From positions 1 through 19,099 of the forward strand of contig CAJUAE010000049.1 in the NCBI GenBank assembly GCA_910583965.1: a DNA stretch of 19,099 nucleotides, in the 5' to 3' direction. Positions within the stretch are counted from its first letter, which is position 1. Each line of letters begins with the position of its first letter. Below the pieces are notes generated by a model that did no database searches, was not told the DNA's origin, and saw nothing but the letters and a program-made list of their open reading frames with translations. This DNA comes from an uncultured Lachnospiraceae bacterium (GTDB lineage Bacteria; Bacillota; Clostridia; Lachnospirales; Lachnospiraceae). Positions 8,140 to 16,026 of this stretch are shown here, in pieces. Both the position numbers and the translations under genes were made by a program.

Positions 8140-8721
8140 TTATTCTACATCTACTCCGAAATTACCACACAATGCCGCAAGTCCACCCTGGAAACCGCTT
8201 CCAATTGCATTAAATTTCCACTCGCTACCATTCCGATAAAGTTCTCCAAACACTGCCGCTGTCTCAATAGAGAAATCCTCACCTAAATCATAACGAATCA
8301 TCTCCTCACCACTTTCTTCATTATAGATACGGATAAATGCATTGCTGACCTGACCAAAATTCTGTCTTCTTGCCTCCGCCTCATAAATTGTTACAGTAAA
8401 CGCAATTTTGGTAACACTGTCTGGAACATTGGACAGGTCAATCTTAATCTGCTCATCATCTCCCTCGCCAACACCTGTAAGATTGTCTCCTTGATGTACA
8501 ACACTACCCGATGCGTGGGATAGATTTCCATAGAATACAAAATCCCCTGAATTGGAAACTTTCCCCGAATCTCCTAACAGAAATGCTGCTGCATCCAAGT
8601 CAAAATCTCCGCCGGTATCAAACGCGTTGACGTCCCATCCAAGTCCCACAACCACTTTTTTCAATCCTGGATTATCCTTTGTAAGACTAACCTTCTGACC
8701 TTTTTTTAAACAAACTGGCAT
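8140..8721 (-). CDS. terD: TerD-family Ca2+-binding stress protein
   Basis: 193 residues, the classical TerD length. Key segments: LKKGQKVSLTKDNPGLKK, GLGWDVNAF (26-34), DFDLDAAAFLLG (39-50), Ca2+ loop GDNLTGVGEGDDE (78-90), RRQNFGQVSNAFIRI (118-132), RYDLGEDFSIETAAVFGELY, and EWKFNAIGSGFQGG (167-180). Both acidic clusters that bind Ca2+ in TerD/KP-TerD-type structures are intact. GGAGG stands eight bases upstream of the ATG. It is the middle of three terD genes and is very close to the 8827-9408 copy, consistent with a local duplication. Cytosolic; expected to act with TelA in envelope or metal/oxidant stress. Confidence 0.97.
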   Translation of the reverse strand: MPVCLKKGQKVSLTKDNPGLKKVVVGLGWDVNAFDTGGDFDLDAAAFLLGDSGKVSNSGDFVFYGNLSHASGSVVHQGDNLTGVGEGDDEQIKIDLSNVPDSVTKIAFTVTIYEAEARRQNFGQVSNAFIRIYNEESGEEMIRYDLGEDFSIETAAVFGELYRNGSEWKFNAIGSGFQGGLAALCGNFGVDVE

Positions 8722-8826
8722 TTTTATGCCCTCCTTTTTTATGATAAACTTTCAGAATCTTCCTAACAACATCAGATGCAAAAAGGTTCTAAAAATCTAT
8801 TGCGAATATCAAACAGATTGTTACTA

Positions 8827-9408
8827 TTAAGCAACTTCGATTCCATAATGCCCGCAAAGTGCTGCGAGTCCACCTTGGAAGCCACTTCCAATTGCATTGA
8901 ATTTCCACTCACCGTTATGTCTATAAAGTTCTCCAACCACAACTGCTGTCTCAATTGAGAAATCCTCTCCCAAATCATATCGGATTAATTCCGTGTTCGT
9001 CATCTCATCAACAATACGGATAAATGCATTAGAAACCTGTCCAAAATTTTGCCTTCTGACATCTGCGTCATAGATAGTAACCGTAAAAGCCACTTTCTCC
9101 ACATTAGAGGGAATTTTATCAAGGTCAATCTCGATTTGCTCGTCGTCTCCCTCACCCTCTCCTGTCAGGTTATCCCCCATATGCTTCACAGCTTCGCTTG
9201 GATGTGTCAAGTTACCGTAAAACACAAACTCATTCTCCGTCGGACATTTTCCGTTTGCACCCACCATAAAAGCCGCTGCATCCAAGTCAAAGTCCGCACC
9301 AGAATCAAATGCGTTAACATCCCATCCAAGTCCTACCATAATCTTCTTAAGACCCGGATTTCCTTTTGTAAGATCTACTTTCTGTCCTTTTGATAAATTG
9401 ATTGGCAT
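8827..9408 (-). CDS. terD: TerD-family Ca2+-binding stress protein
   Basis: 193 residues from the ATG at 9406-9408. This start is chosen because AGGAGG lies eight bases before it; the in-frame ATG six codons earlier overlaps that ribosome site. The register is identical to the neighbouring terD: GLGWDVNAFDSGADFDLDAA (26-45), GDNLTGEGEGDDE (78-90), RRQNFGQVSNAFIRI (118-132), EWKFNAIGSGFQGG (167-180). All Ca2+ ligand positions are kept. It is the first terD after telA, with a terminator-like hairpin in the 186-base gap, and a 105-base gap leads to the next terD. The close similarity suggests tandem duplication followed by mild divergence, perhaps giving hetero-oligomers (inference). Confidence 0.97.
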   Translation of the reverse strand: MPINLSKGQKVDLTKGNPGLKKIMVGLGWDVNAFDSGADFDLDAAAFMVGANGKCPTENEFVFYGNLTHPSEAVKHMGDNLTGEGEGDDEQIEIDLDKIPSNVEKVAFTVTIYDADVRRQNFGQVSNAFIRIVDEMTNTELIRYDLGEDFSIETAVVVGELYRHNGEWKFNAIGSGFQGGLAALCGHYGIEVA

Positions 9409-9456
9409 ATGTTTTTCCTCCTTCATATGGAAAATTTATGTTACTTTTCATGGGTT

Positions 9457-9482
9457 AAAAATGCACATACACTGCGCATTTT
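9457..9482 (-). terminator. Terminator/attenuator-like hairpin between telA and the first terD
   Basis: Minus-strand RNA pairs AAAAUGCGCA with UGUGCAUUUU (10 bp with one G-U pair, 5-base loop) and ends in a run of five U. It lies 112 bases past the telA stop and 48 bases before the terD start, inside a same-strand gene series with no clear new promoter after it. It may act as a partial terminator that lowers or conditions expression of the terD-ATPase part. Confidence 0.6.
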
Positions 9483-9594
9483 GTGAGAACATGCTTCAGG
9501 TATGAGAAGTGATTTCTGCAAAGGAAAACTTTCCATATCACCCCAACTGTTTTACTATGAGGCAACTCCCACGCCGTGAATAGTAACAAACTTA

Positions 9595-10746
9595 TCAGTA
9601 CTTTTTATTGGGAACATGGTACATCTCATTGAACTCCCGTTTGATATTTTCAAGTCTTGCTTGATCCTCTTTGCGCTTTTGTTGTGCATCGTTTTGAATC
9701 TGTCTTGTCTCGTTAATACCATCCACAATTGTTCTCCAAGTTGTCTCCAGTGTTTCAATCTTGATCGAGCTACCTGCCGCCATCGCCGTTGTCAGCTTAG
9801 TCTGTTCCACTGTGTTCTGTGCATTGCGAATTAACATTTCATTCGTCTTTGCATCGAGCGCACTCATCGCATCCGCCTGTATTTTCTGGCGTTTAAGCAT
9901 AATCGCCTGCGCAAGTGCCTGTTTGAATACAGGAAGCGTAATAATAAATGCAGAATTAATCTTTCTCACAAGATTCATATTGCTAAATTCCATTGCCTTA
10001 ATCATTGGAATGGACTGCATTGCTACACTCTCCGCCGTCCTCAAATCTTGCGTTCTCTGTTCCAACATCATCAGCGCTTGGTTTAGGCTTGTAATCTCAA
10101 ACTGAATGGAAGTATCTCCTGTCGTCTGCATATCAGACTCTCGCTGTGCAATGTATGCCTCGATTTCCTTACACCCCTGCTCGCCCGCAAGAATGTATTT
10201 TACAAGCTCATGATAATAGTTTACGTTGGCTTCAAACATTGTATTCAGATTGCGGTTAGACTGTTTAATCTCAGACTCATATTTTCTGAGTTCCACATAA
10301 ATTTTGTCAACCTCGTCTCCCATTGTATGGTATTTGTCCAGTATCTTGTCAAGCTGCTTTCTCATATTGCCAAAAAGTTTATTAAACAGGGAAGGATTCT
10401 CCTGCAATTCGTCAATATCAAACTTTTCCATCACTCGCGCAAGGGCATTGAGCATCTCACTCGAGTCGTCAAGCTGGGACATATTCACATTGTTTAGCAC
10501 AACATCAGATGCTTTGGATATCTCCTCAGCAACTTCCGCGCCGAAAGACACAATCGTCTCAAGATTATCAATCTCAATAGTACTTACAATATTATCCACC
10601 TCTTGAGAACCGACAAGCGTTTGATTCATCTGCTGTCTATCCTCCACAATATCATATGTCTCCACTACCTCAATTTCATTTTTGGTGTCCGCTGTAGTGG
10701 TCATTGCTGATGACTGTGTCTTTGTCTTACTAAAATCTAATCCCAT
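9595..10746 (-). CDS. telA: TelA family toxic anion resistance protein (YceH-like)
   Basis: 383 residues, normal for the family (about 360-390). A soluble, largely alpha-helical protein with coiled-coil segments. Recognisable parts are the acidic N-terminal 70 residues, FNKLFGNMRKQLDKILDKYH, the helix with GDEVDKIYVELRKYESEIKQ, YYHELVKYILAGE, and the conserved AFIITLPVFKQALAQAIMLK (265-290 region), followed by the helical C-terminus ending NEMYHVP. TelA proteins were named from tellurite resistance determinants and are regular partners of TerD proteins (YceH in Bacillus). Their biochemical activity is not firmly known; they probably link TerD complexes to the membrane. The ribosome site is weak (GGATAAAG). 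It follows yceG after 316 bases and precedes the three terD genes. Confidence 0.95.
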   Translation of the reverse strand: MGLDFSKTKTQSSAMTTTADTKNEIEVVETYDIVEDRQQMNQTLVGSQEVDNIVSTIEIDNLETIVSFGAEVAEEISKASDVVLNNVNMSQLDDSSEMLNALARVMEKFDIDELQENPSLFNKLFGNMRKQLDKILDKYHTMGDEVDKIYVELRKYESEIKQSNRNLNTMFEANVNYYHELVKYILAGEQGCKEIEAYIAQRESDMQTTGDTSIQFEITSLNQALMMLEQRTQDLRTAESVAMQSIPMIKAMEFSNMNLVRKINSAFIITLPVFKQALAQAIMLKRQKIQADAMSALDAKTNEMLIRNAQNTVEQTKLTTAMAAGSSIKIETLETTWRTIVDGINETRQIQNDAQQKRKEDQARLENIKREFNEMYHVPNKKY

Positions 10747-11062
10747 TCTTTATCCGTTACTGAAAACTTATAAAAAGTTACAAGCCTTTTTATTTCATAT
10801 CTGTTTCTTCTTTATCATTCCTTTTCCATTCAAATCTTCAATTCAAATAAAATTTGATTCTCGTTTTATGGTTTCTAATGTGATTTGATAGATATAATTC
10901 TGACGAATATTTATTAGTCTGTAATTTAATCTGAAAGGCTCTTTTTCTCTTTTTATAATGTTACATGTTTTACAGTAATTCTCCCCCTTCCTATTTTTTC
11001 ATATCTTCTTGATATGTTGCGCTGTAACCTACGTTTTCTTTTTTCTAGTTTCTTTCCTTTTT
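10747..11062. other. 316-base gap between yceG and telA
   Basis: No gene is seen. The minus (transcribed) strand is strongly purine-rich, with runs such as GGAAGGGGGAG and AAAAAGAGAAAAAGAG. Small palindromes occur: CATATC/GATATG with a 5-base spacer (11008-11024) and AACTT/AAGTT just before telA (10765-10779). A weak minus-strand promoter candidate for telA (TTGAAG, 18-19 bases, TGATAA/GATAAA) can be drawn but is not convincing. No terminator with a U-run follows yceG. Confidence 0.4.
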
Positions 11063-13336
11063 TCACCCTCCCCTTCGGAAAAGTCTGTCACGCCACGAAA
11101 GCCGTGTACTTGAAGAAATCAGCGCCATATTGGGAACTTGCAAGTCATATACGTACTCGCCAATTTGATGCTCCTCCATCAATTTTCTATTAAAATATTT
11201 CTCTATATTTTGATATCCTGTTGGCACAAAAAACACTACATCAAACCCTGTCAAATTTAAAAATGCTGCCAAAATAGAATCTTCTAAAGAAATTATTTTC
11301 TCTCCAGTATTAAAATAAATCAACTTTGGATTCTTTTTCGTAAAATCGAACTTTTGTATGAGTCGCACAATCTCTTTTGGCAGGTTAAGAATTGTCGCAA
11401 CGATTGTGTACTCTGTACCATTCTCAAAAGTTCCCTTTATCACTTTGCTCTCAATTAAAAGCTGTAATTTATCAAGAATATGCTCCTGAATTTCCTCCCG
11501 CAAAAAACTATATGGATAATTTGGGTGCTCCCGAATCTTCTTTTTTTGCAGTCGCCCATTTCGATAAAACTCTGTCGCATACATTTTCATTGGATTTGGT
11601 GCCGTAGAATCAATATATGGCACATTTTTTACCACAAAAGTATCTTCTGTCATCAGCGCCTTAACAGCACTCCAATATTTCTGTACCAGACCATCTTTCA
11701 CACCAGATACTTTGGCAAAAATCACAGGCAATGTAACTGCACCATTCTCTGTGCTAAAATTGGGACGATATCGCAATTCCTCTTTCCATAAAATCTGTAT
11801 CTCCTCATACATCGTCTGCAATGTGATAGAAACTGCTTTGGTATATTGATGATTGCGATACATTCCTGTATCCTGATACATCAGTTCGTCAAGCTCGCGC
11901 TCTGCATGATACGCAACCGTTCCTACCTGCAAATCCGCACTCTGTCTCGGATAACGATTCATGGACAGAGATTCTGCAAAATGTATTTCATATAAAAGAG
12001 TATCTTCTAGACAACACTTCGCACTCAAATCAGGAACTAGCACCAACACATCCACAGGAATCCGCGCCAAAAAGCGCAAAAATATCGCCTCGCTCTCATC
12101 CCTACAGGGTCCCATATGAATAAAACAGCTCACTTCTGGCATTTTCCAGTTTGAAAAGAGCAACTTTTGGTATCGTCGAATCCAGCAGAGCAGATAAACT
12201 GCCTTGTTGGTCAATCTAGAAAGATTGGAATCTGACTCTTTTGCCTCCTCAAGCATCTCATCTAGAAATGCTTTTACCATTAATCGTTGCAGTTCTATAT
12301 TTGATGTGTATTGTATATTGGCCGATAGATCCATTAACATCTCGTCTTGTCTTGTATAATTTCTACGTCTTACTGCTGCTATTTCTTCTGTATCTGGCTT
12401 GGGAATACTGCCATCAACAATCACAAAATGCCGCTTACAATTCTCTAGCGCCAATTGAAACTGATACAATGCATTTGCATATGTCTGCTTGTCCTCCACG
12501 CCACTGATTCTGTAATAACAATTATAGAAAAATTTAGGGTCTGTTCCTCGCTCTGCCGGTGCTTTTTTGAAGTCCTCCAGCCCATTCCCCTCTATCCATG
12601 CATTCGTACAGTTAAGCACTTGTGGCCGTACACCATAAAGTCGCTCATTATTGAGTGCATTTTGCATCTGGGTTCGAATCCATTTGAGATTAAAATCCCG
12701 TGGAAATTCCTTTATCCCTGACAATTCAAGATTGTGCGAAATACAATTCTCCACATTGAGACTTTGGTATTTCGCGTCTCCGTGATACTGTAGTAACACA
12801 ACATCACATCCCGCATTAGAAAGAATATTGACAAGCATTAATTCATAGCTACTAATTTCTCCCTCATACAGAATTTTTGGAATTTTGTTTTCACCAAGCA
12901 AATTAACAATACGCTCAAATCTATAATATAACCAGCACATAAACTTTATGTATGCATTTTTCAGCATATTGTCATTTTTTCCAGATTTTCGTAAGGAATC
13001 AAGTGTATCATAAAGAGAACGCGCCACATTTCCACGCTGGTAATCATTCATGCGCGGAAGCCATTTTTTCAAACTCTGGACAATAAAATCTGGACTCAGT
13101 CGAAAACCTAAGCCCATAATTTCTTCATAATAGGCAAGGTTTTTCTCATCTGGATTAGGAATTCTACCCTCAATGACCACACCTGAAAGCCTTGCTGCCT
13201 CATAATATCGCTGTATAAATTGTCCAATTGTCTCCGTATATCCATTAATCCTATAAAAATACACGCCTCTGTTTGGTCTGCTGTCACGTTCTATAAAAAA
13301 ATCATTCAGATTGTTTATCTTAATATGCGCAAACAT
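11063..13336 (-). CDS. yceG: YceG-family Ter-island protein, 757 residues with three internal repeats
   Basis: A large cytosolic protein with no signal peptide or membrane segment. It matches the YceG group (Pfam YceG_bac, 'putative component of biosynthetic module') by sequence style and by position beside telA and terD. It is longer than the roughly 540-residue Bacillus protein. Three copies of one unit are visible. The C-terminal parts of the units are 153-192 (PKILYEGEISSYE, then GCDVVLLQYHG), 400-442 (PEVSCFIHMGP, then VDVLVLVPD) and 670-714 (PKLIYFNTGEKIISLED, then GFDVVFFVPTG). The N-terminal parts are near 26-65, 269-318 and 536-579 (FYRINGY, YYRISGVED, FAKVSGVKD). The alternation of beta-strands and helices suggests Rossmann-like units; the function is unknown. 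GAGGG stands before the ATG, and a good promoter lies 120 bases upstream. Confidence 0.85.
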   Translation of the reverse strand: MFAHIKINNLNDFFIERDSRPNRGVYFYRINGYTETIGQFIQRYYEAARLSGVVIEGRIPNPDEKNLAYYEEIMGLGFRLSPDFIVQSLKKWLPRMNDYQRGNVARSLYDTLDSLRKSGKNDNMLKNAYIKFMCWLYYRFERIVNLLGENKIPKILYEGEISSYELMLVNILSNAGCDVVLLQYHGDAKYQSLNVENCISHNLELSGIKEFPRDFNLKWIRTQMQNALNNERLYGVRPQVLNCTNAWIEGNGLEDFKKAPAERGTDPKFFYNCYYRISGVEDKQTYANALYQFQLALENCKRHFVIVDGSIPKPDTEEIAAVRRRNYTRQDEMLMDLSANIQYTSNIELQRLMVKAFLDEMLEEAKESDSNLSRLTNKAVYLLCWIRRYQKLLFSNWKMPEVSCFIHMGPCRDESEAIFLRFLARIPVDVLVLVPDLSAKCCLEDTLLYEIHFAESLSMNRYPRQSADLQVGTVAYHAERELDELMYQDTGMYRNHQYTKAVSITLQTMYEEIQILWKEELRYRPNFSTENGAVTLPVIFAKVSGVKDGLVQKYWSAVKALMTEDTFVVKNVPYIDSTAPNPMKMYATEFYRNGRLQKKKIREHPNYPYSFLREEIQEHILDKLQLLIESKVIKGTFENGTEYTIVATILNLPKEIVRLIQKFDFTKKNPKLIYFNTGEKIISLEDSILAAFLNLTGFDVVFFVPTGYQNIEKYFNRKLMEEHQIGEYVYDLQVPNMALISSSTRLSWRDRLFRRGG

Positions 13337-13453
13337 ATTTTTCCCTCAATCACTATCCTATAACCACGCTTTTTCATAATAGTGAACTCCCCATTGTCTA
13401 AAACCAATGGACTTTCATTCTAGTCTTATACTTTAACTGTCTTGTTTGTTCAA

Positions 13454-13482
13454 AGTATATCATAATACCATTGTTTATTCAA
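13454..13482 (-). promoter_or_regulatory. Sigma-A-type promoter of yceG
   Basis: On the minus strand TTGAAT (13477-13482), a 17-base spacer and TATACT (13454-13459), with TGA before the -10 (extended -10). It lies about 120 bases from the yceG start. The leader holds a small hairpin (CCATTG/CAATGG at 13391-13410). It probably begins the yceG-telA-terD transcript. Confidence 0.75.
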
Positions 13483-13557
13483 CAAAAACAGAACATACTT
13501 TCAAATATTAATCGATTTTTAATCTAAATTTAATGTTTCTCCCATTTTTTGCAACAC

Positions 13558-14421
13558 TTAGGAGCCTGTAAATCCTTGAATAAATAGATTGATAAATTCA
13601 TATCCTACTGCCATATTAATATTCTGTGCATTCCGAATCATTGTTGTGCTAATACCAATTACTTCCCCATACATGTTAAGAATTGCTCCGCCAGAACTGC
13701 CAGAAGATATAGGGGCTGTAAACTGTATTAAATCCACATCATCCATCTTCCGAAATCCAGAAATAATACCATCCGACACAGAATTAAAAAGTCCTAATGG
13801 GCTTCCTATCGCCACCACTTTCTGCCCTCTGACAAGTTTCTGTGGTCCCTTATAGACAGAGAGTGGGACAAGTGCTCTGTCAATCCGAATTACCGCAAGG
13901 TCAAGCAAAGCATTGTACTTGATAACCTGACTAGTTCTATAACAGGCGCTATCATTTTCAATCCGAACAGTAAAAAAGCTGCCATCGCTCAAAACATGAT
14001 TGTTTGTCAAAATATACCCTTTTTTTCCAATCATAATACCAGAACCACAGGCAAATTCTTCTCCAGCACTGTCATGTACCATAATCATCACAACGGAAGA
14101 TGCAAGCTGTGCGAGCTGTTCAAAACTCATTTCTGTTCTGGCAACACTTCTTTCACTGGTGTTAATATGTTCTGTGTGTGGTGGTATTGTCACAACACCT
14201 CCTGTATTTTGAGAAGGAGCTGACACGCTCTGATTTCTGCGAGGGGTCTGTACCGACTGTGGCGATACTGTTTTTCTATCTTGCCGTGGTGGTATTGTAA
14301 TGCGTATAGGTCGTGCATCCTCCGACATTAACTGTGATGGTGCCTTTTTCTTATCTGGTCTTGGTGGAAGTACCACTTTGACATTGTGGCTATGTTGATT
14401 ATTTTCTTGTTCGTTTTCCAT
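13558..14421 (-). CDS. Cytosolic trypsin-like serine protease with Pro-rich N-terminus
   Basis: 287 residues. Residues 105-285 form a trypsin-like/HtrA-type protease domain with the full catalytic triad: His142 in TNNHVL, Asp174 in LLDLAVIRID, Ser243 in GSSGGAIL. The oxyanion and S1 region is normal (SSGSSGGA). There is no PDZ domain, signal peptide or transmembrane helix, unlike DegP/HtrA, so it should act in the cytosol. Residues 1-95 are polar and proline-rich with three similar motifs, VVLPPRPDKK (16-25), ITIPPRQDRK (41-50) and VTIPPHTEHI (77-86), probably docking sites. It is the first gene of the leftward series, but its 3' gap carries the separate yceG promoter. A regulated protease that matures or removes Ter components would fit. 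No strong ribosome site is seen. Confidence 0.92.
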   Translation of the reverse strand: MENEQENNQHSHNVKVVLPPRPDKKKAPSQLMSEDARPIRITIPPRQDRKTVSPQSVQTPRRNQSVSAPSQNTGGVVTIPPHTEHINTSERSVARTEMSFEQLAQLASSVVMIMVHDSAGEEFACGSGIMIGKKGYILTNNHVLSDGSFFTVRIENDSACYRTSQVIKYNALLDLAVIRIDRALVPLSVYKGPQKLVRGQKVVAIGSPLGLFNSVSDGIISGFRKMDDVDLIQFTAPISSGSSGGAILNMYGEVIGISTTMIRNAQNINMAVGYEFINLFIQGFTGS

Positions 14422-14488
14422 TTTTTATCCCACACCATTTCCTAAACTATTGTTTATTATTCACTTATCTTCGTATCCTTAATGATAC

Positions 14489-14516
14489 AATATAATTGAT
14501 ATTTAGAGATATACAA
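14489..14516 (-). promoter_or_regulatory. Candidate promoter of the protease gene
   Basis: On the minus strand TTGTAT (14511-14516), 16 bases, then TATATT (14489-14494), about 70 bases before the start codon at 14421. The match is moderate and the region is AT-rich, so this is tentative. Confidence 0.35.
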
Positions 14517-14652
14517 ATTTATAAGGCGTACATAAAATACACATTAATTCAATTTTCCCAACAAAGCCTTCGTTTCATGCCTTGATTCTATACATATTTT
14601 ACTAATATCATACCACAAAGTCAACACAAATAACATTAGAATTCACACTCTC

Positions 14653-14708
14653 TATAAAATTTGGTTGGTTTTTGACCTATTTTTATGTGAATTATAGCAA
14701 ATTTTATA
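14653..14708. repeat. 11-bp perfect inverted repeat in the divergent region
   Basis: TATAAAATTTG at 14653-14663 and CAAATTTTATA at 14698-14708, 34 bases apart. It lies between the two divergent promoters, so it could be a looped operator. It is AT-rich, so chance is possible. Confidence 0.4.
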
Positions 14709-14853
14709 CATAAATCGACAAAAAATCTTCATATTACAACATGATTTTCGCTAAATGGATAGACCATAAACTAGTGTCATTTGTTTCAGAAATGGGCTAA
14801 TGCTTTGGGTTAGATTTGACTCGTTTTTTAGTTTTATTTTATAATGAAAACTA

Positions 14854-14882
14854 TTACAATTTTTCCAAATGTGTGCTATAGT
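14854..14882 (+). promoter_or_regulatory. Promoter of the C-C bond lyase gene
   Basis: TTACAA (14854-14859), a 17-base spacer and TATAGT (14877-14882) with TGC before it (extended -10). Transcription would start about 70 bases before the ATG at 14963. The core TGTGCTATAGT is nearly the same as that before the repeat-bearing TerD gene. Confidence 0.75.
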
Positions 14883-14962
14883 AGATTGATATTTGTAGCA
14901 TTGCAAAATTATGATTTATTTTCCACAATCATTCAATTATTTTTGTTTAGGAGATTTTAATT

Positions 14963-15946
14963 ATGAACAATTCAGTGCTCTATTACAGTGTCGGTGCACT
15001 TTTATACTGTCCTGCAAATAGAAAAACAATCGTTGATTCTATCACACAGCAAAAATTTGGTACAAAATATTCACTTGCTCTGTGTCTGGAAGATACCATA
15101 CGCGACGACTGCGTTACTGAGGCAGAACACATCCTTACCAATTCACTGTACGAATTAGCGAAACGGAGCGTGCAAAATGCATTTTATTTACCCAAAATCT
15201 TTGTGCGTGTGAGAAATGCTCACCAAATTGGGAGACTTTGCAAAGCCTTTAGAGAGCATATCTCACTTGTCACAGGTTTTATCCTCCCCAAGTTTTCACT
15301 TGAAAATGCAGATATCTATATACAAGAGATTCTTCATGCAAACGAACTCGCCAGCCAGCCAATATACACTATGCCTATTTTTGAAAGTCCTAGCATGATA
15401 GATCTGCGATATAGAACAGAAATTTTATATACATTGAAGGAAAAACTTGATCAGATTGAAGACAAAGTATTGAATATTAGAGTTGGTGGTAATGACCTCT
15501 GTCATGCATTTGGATTCCGCAGACATGATGATGAATCCATACACCAAATCCGTCCAATCGCTAATATTTTCTCCGATATTATCACTGTATATGGTCGAGA
15601 TTATGTGATTTCTGGACCAGTTTGGGAATACTATCACAGCAGTAATTGGGAACGGGGATTATATCATGAAATTGCTGACGATAAGCTTTGTGGTTTTATT
15701 GGAAAGACAGTTATCTATCCCAATCAAATCTCTGTTGTTAATGAGGCATACAAAGTATCAAAACAGGACTATCAAGATGCATTAGCAATCCTAAATTGGG
15801 ATAAAACTTCTCATTCTCTGGTAGCTGGCAGCGTTAGTAAAGGACGCATGAACGAATACAAAACGCACTCTAACTGGGCACTGCGCACCTTGCTCACAGC
15901 AGAATATTTTGGCGTCAAAAAAACGCAGCCCAGCAATAATGATTAA
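14963..15946 (+). CDS. HpcH/HpaI-CitE-like C-C bond lyase of the Ter biosynthetic module
   Basis: 327 residues, a TIM-barrel lyase/aldolase of the citrate-lyase-beta type. Visible family features: LCLEDTIRDD (40-49) with the Glu-Asp pair of CitE, FILPKF (107-111), metal ligand Glu141 in MPIFESP, metal ligand Asp178 in RVGGNDLCHAFG, and the late GKTVIYPNQISVVN (247-260), equivalent to GKxxIHPxQ. It should cleave or form a carbon-carbon bond on an acyl or sugar-like substrate using Mg2+. Its length and neighbours match the C-C_Bond_Lyase group found in Ter systems rather than citrate lyase, whose alpha and gamma partners are absent. It has its own promoter and a GGAG site ten bases before the ATG. 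It converges on the phosphoribosyltransferase gene with an 80-base gap. Confidence 0.88.
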   Translation: MNNSVLYYSVGALLYCPANRKTIVDSITQQKFGTKYSLALCLEDTIRDDCVTEAEHILTNSLYELAKRSVQNAFYLPKIFVRVRNAHQIGRLCKAFREHISLVTGFILPKFSLENADIYIQEILHANELASQPIYTMPIFESPSMIDLRYRTEILYTLKEKLDQIEDKVLNIRVGGNDLCHAFGFRRHDDESIHQIRPIANIFSDIITVYGRDYVISGPVWEYYHSSNWERGLYHEIADDKLCGFIGKTVIYPNQISVVNEAYKVSKQDYQDALAILNWDKTSHSLVAGSVSKGRMNEYKTHSNWALRTLLTAEYFGVKKTQPSNND

Positions 15947-16026
15947 ACCAATATAATAGACAGTTTTCTCTGTGTGTACTCTCCATGCAATATCCTTGTC
16001 AGACAATTTATTGCAGTTAAAACAAC

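Larger units (their letters stand above)
14422..14962. other. 541-base divergent intergenic region
   Basis: No gene is seen. It separates the leftward protease/ter genes from the rightward lyase gene and carries the lyase promoter (14854-14882), a candidate protease promoter (14489-14516) and a perfect 11-bp inverted repeat (14653-14663 with 14698-14708). The rest is AT-rich without further recognisable structure. Confidence 0.6.

Noticed and set aside
9555..9758. Minus-strand frame overlapping the end of telA
   Set aside because: It lies out of frame over telA codons and has no domain or ribosome site; the telA frame is clearly the coding one.
11008..11024. CATATC/GATATG palindrome after yceG as a terminator
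   Set aside because: On the transcribed strand it is followed by A, not T, and the stem is only six AT-rich pairs.
15947..16026. Bidirectional terminator between the convergent lyase and StiP genes
   Set aside because: Only short imperfect palindromes (for example TTGTCAGACAA) were found and none has a clear stem plus U-run.
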